Part shown: piece after piece, positions 62,709-64,000 of the stretch
How the letters are laid out: each line of letters opens with the position of its first letter
Numbering within the stretch: position 1 is the stretch's first letter
Source: an uncultured bacterium
GTDB lineage: Bacteria; Calescibacteriota; Calescibacteriia; Calescibacteriales; Calescibacteriaceae
Assembly: GCA_938036315.1 (NCBI GenBank)
Contig: CALHPK010000009.1
Location: 146,236-210,235, forward strand
Length of the DNA stretch: 64,000 nt
Reading direction: 5' to 3'
The notes under the pieces: model-generated
Databases searched by the model: none
Seen by the model: the letters and a program-made list of their open reading frames with translations, nothing else
Told to the model about the DNA's origin: nothing
Translations under genes and position numbers: made by a program

Positions 62709-63308
62709 TCAGAAGTTTATTTTTATAGTTTCCATCTTGGTAAAATTTTGGGGGAACACATAATCAGGTTCAAGTTTAGATATTTCAGACGGATGGAAAA
62801 ATTTTCCATCTTTTATTCTCGATATCAGATACAAATATTTAGCCCCCAGTTCATATTCATATAATGGAATGACCAAATTTCTCACCCGCTCAACATAAAT
62901 TTTACAAAAATATAAATCTGAATATTCAGCTACATAGTACACATCTTTCACACCGGTAGGTATATATATTTTAGAATTGGGAATGCCTCTTTCTTTGAGA
63001 TATAGATATAGCCAATCAAAAGTCGAATACGTAAAAACGGGAATCTTCAGAGAATATGATATACCCTTGATATATGATACAAGAACTCTCAGGGATGTAA
63101 ATGAACCTGGGCCAGATCCTATGACTATTTTTTTCAAATCCGCAAAATTAATTTGCGATAAGCTCAACGCTCTTCCGACAAGATCTGGCAAAATTCTAGA
63201 AGCTGGAACCTTCCCCGCATAAGATAAAAAAATCTCTAAATTCCTCTCATCTCCCAAAGCTACAGATAGCGCCCCAGGATAGCTAAACTCTACAAATAGA
63301 TTCCCCAC
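62709..63308 (-). CDS. tsaB: TsaB (YeaZ) tRNA threonylcarbamoyladenosine biosynthesis protein
   Basis: 199 aa. The family core motif IGSGPGSFTSLRVLVSYIKGISYSL is clear, and ASRILPDLVGRAL precedes it. TsaB partners TsaD and TsaE for the t6A modification of tRNAs reading ANN codons. The first 20 residues are shorter than usual (the typical ILaIdTS strand is replaced by LFVEFSYPG). tsaD and tsaE are not adjacent. Upstream of the Wzi-like gene, probably cotranscribed. Confidence 0.88.
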   Translation of the reverse strand: MGNLFVEFSYPGALSVALGDERNLEIFLSYAGKVPASRILPDLVGRALSLSQINFADLKKIVIGSGPGSFTSLRVLVSYIKGISYSLKIPVFTYSTFDWLYLYLKERGIPNSKIYIPTGVKDVYYVAEYSDLYFCKIYVERVRNLVIPLYEYELGAKYLYLISRIKDGKFFHPSEISKLEPDYVFPQNFTKMETIKINF

Positions 63309-63339
63309 AAATTATTATATATATGATGAAATTTATAAG

Positions 63340-63405
63340 GATCATCAAAATCATAATTCTTCGATCATCAAAATCATAATTCTTCTATGAAAATCACAAT
63401 TCTTC
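63340..63405. repeat. 23-bp tandem repeat, about three copies
   Basis: gatcatcaaaatcataattcttc occurs twice perfectly (63340-63362, 63363-63385), followed by a shortened third copy tatgaaaatcacaattcttc (63386-63405). It is in the gap between tsaB and the ArsA-like gene. Confidence 0.92.
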
Positions 63406-63505
63406 TATGCCTCTTACATCCCATAAAATTTCCCTGAAAGACAACTGACGGAACTTATTCACCAAAGCTGAGTTAGTTAATTTCATAAGGTACAAAATTT
63501 TTACC

Positions 63506-63527
63506 AAATACAAAACAAATACAAAAC
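63506..63527. repeat. 11-bp tandem duplication
   Basis: aaatacaaaac is repeated perfectly at 63506-63516 and 63517-63527, in the same gap as the 23-bp repeat. Confidence 0.85.
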
Positions 63528-63572
63528 AGAAAATACTAAAGTTTTATCCCGAAGTGATAAATCTCACTATCT

Positions 63573-64000
63573 ATGAAGTTTATTTTCTTTTTGGGACCTG
63601 GCGGAGTTGGCAAAACGACAATATCAGCTGGAGCCGGCCTCTCCCTGAGCAGACTAGGGAAGACACTAGTTATAACCGTAGATCCAGCTAAAAGATTAAG
63701 CTCAGCTCTTGGTATACCACTTGACACAATAAGTAAAATTTCAGAAAATCTCTGGGCTACTCAGATTGATAAAAAAAAATATTTTGAAGAGTTTTTAGAA
63801 GAAAAGGGATTGACAACATTATCACAAACAAACCTTTTCAAAATTGCAGCCGATCTTCTCCCATCAGACGAGTATTCAGCCTTCCTCAAAATAGTGAAAA
63901 TATATGAAAACGAAGATTTTGATTTTGTTGTTGTTGATACTCCACCATCTACAAAATTCATCTTATTCATAGACGCTCCACAGAAAGTTCTAAATCTGTT
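63573..64000 (+). CDS. ArsA/GET3-type anion-transporting ATPase, partial
   Basis: 142 codons from ATG 63573, open to the right edge. The deviant Walker A FLGPGGVGKTTISAGAG with its two Lys-region residues, VDPAKRLSSALG and FVVVDTPPSTKF (switch II DTPP) are typical of the ArsA/GET3 class of dimeric ATPases. Bacterial members are often not linked to arsenic. The other half is beyond the window, so the role cannot be told. The listed minus ORFs here are shadows. Confidence 0.88.
   Translation, partial: MKFIFFLGPGGVGKTTISAGAGLSLSRLGKTLVITVDPAKRLSSALGIPLDTISKISENLWATQIDKKKYFEEFLEEKGLTTLSQTNLFKIAADLLPSDEYSAFLKIVKIYENEDFDFVVVDTPPSTKFILFIDAPQKVLNL

Overview
The window is AT-rich chromosomal DNA from a Gram-negative, flagellated bacterium. 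Evidence for an outer membrane includes several beta-barrel candidates, Wza-like and Wzi-like capsule export proteins, a LolC/E-type permease and an AgmX/TonB-like envelope protein. Motility and signalling genes are fliE, fliF, fliI, flhF, a CheW, an HD-GYP protein and an NtrC-type sigma-54 activator. The AgmX/PglI C-terminal domain and a subtilisin with a GCGC + membrane helix + Arg tail recall Myxococcota/deltaproteobacterial-type genomes. Low GC, many single-gene units and scattered normally clustered genes could fit a deep-branching, perhaps thermophilic, lineage, but I cannot place the organism more precisely. No transposase, integrase, prophage or CRISPR array is visible.

Layout. 1-6 kb: partial aldehyde dehydrogenase, an RNase II-like protein, and rho with a long acidic N-terminus. 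6-11 kb: Wza-like exporter, GAF/HD-GYP phosphodiesterase, FlhF. 11-19 kb: crotonase, outer-membrane protein, acyl-CoA dehydrogenase, PilN-like protein, DUF3108 protein, cobS, rpsB, AgmX-like protein. 19-26 kb: hisD, lolC/E-like permease, cation exchanger, FN3 protein, cbiX-like chelatase. 26-31 kb: lipocalin-like protein, a large cyclase/AAA/TPR regulator, an 18-codon micro-ORF with its own promoter, two pseudopilin-like genes. 31-37 kb: second acyl-CoA dehydrogenase, porin-like protein, CcdA-TlpA fusion, two small ORFs and a radical SAM/SPASM enzyme. 37-45 kb: fliE-fliF, pyrF-lapA-like behind tRNA-Pro, sulfatase/cytochrome c pair, fliI and an acyl-CoA synthetase. 46-54 kb: tRNA-Ser followed by an outer-membrane protein, subtilisin, proS, methylmalonyl-CoA epimerase, NtrC-type regulator. 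54-64 kb: SDR, glycosyltransferase, hsp20 with an L35-like gene, cheW, rad50/sbcC, wzi-like, tsaB and a partial ArsA-type ATPase.

Functional threads. Acyl-CoA metabolism is represented by separate genes for an aldehyde dehydrogenase, crotonase, two acyl-CoA dehydrogenases, acyl-CoA synthetase, SDR and methylmalonyl-CoA epimerase. Cobalamin genes (cobS, cbiX-like) are consistent with a B12-dependent methylmalonyl-CoA step, although no mutase is in the window. Flagellar genes are dispersed as singles or pairs. Ribosomal genes rpsB and the L35-like gene are away from their usual partners.

Most interesting signals: two short ORFs (one Lys/Arg-rich, one with CPNC...C) directly before a radical SAM/SPASM gene; a promoter- and Shine-Dalgarno-equipped 18-codon ORF; two tRNA genes placed a few bases before protein start codons; several enzymes with a changed key residue (cyclase/AAA P-loop, RNB aspartate, SDR tyrosine); and many short perfect tandem duplications.
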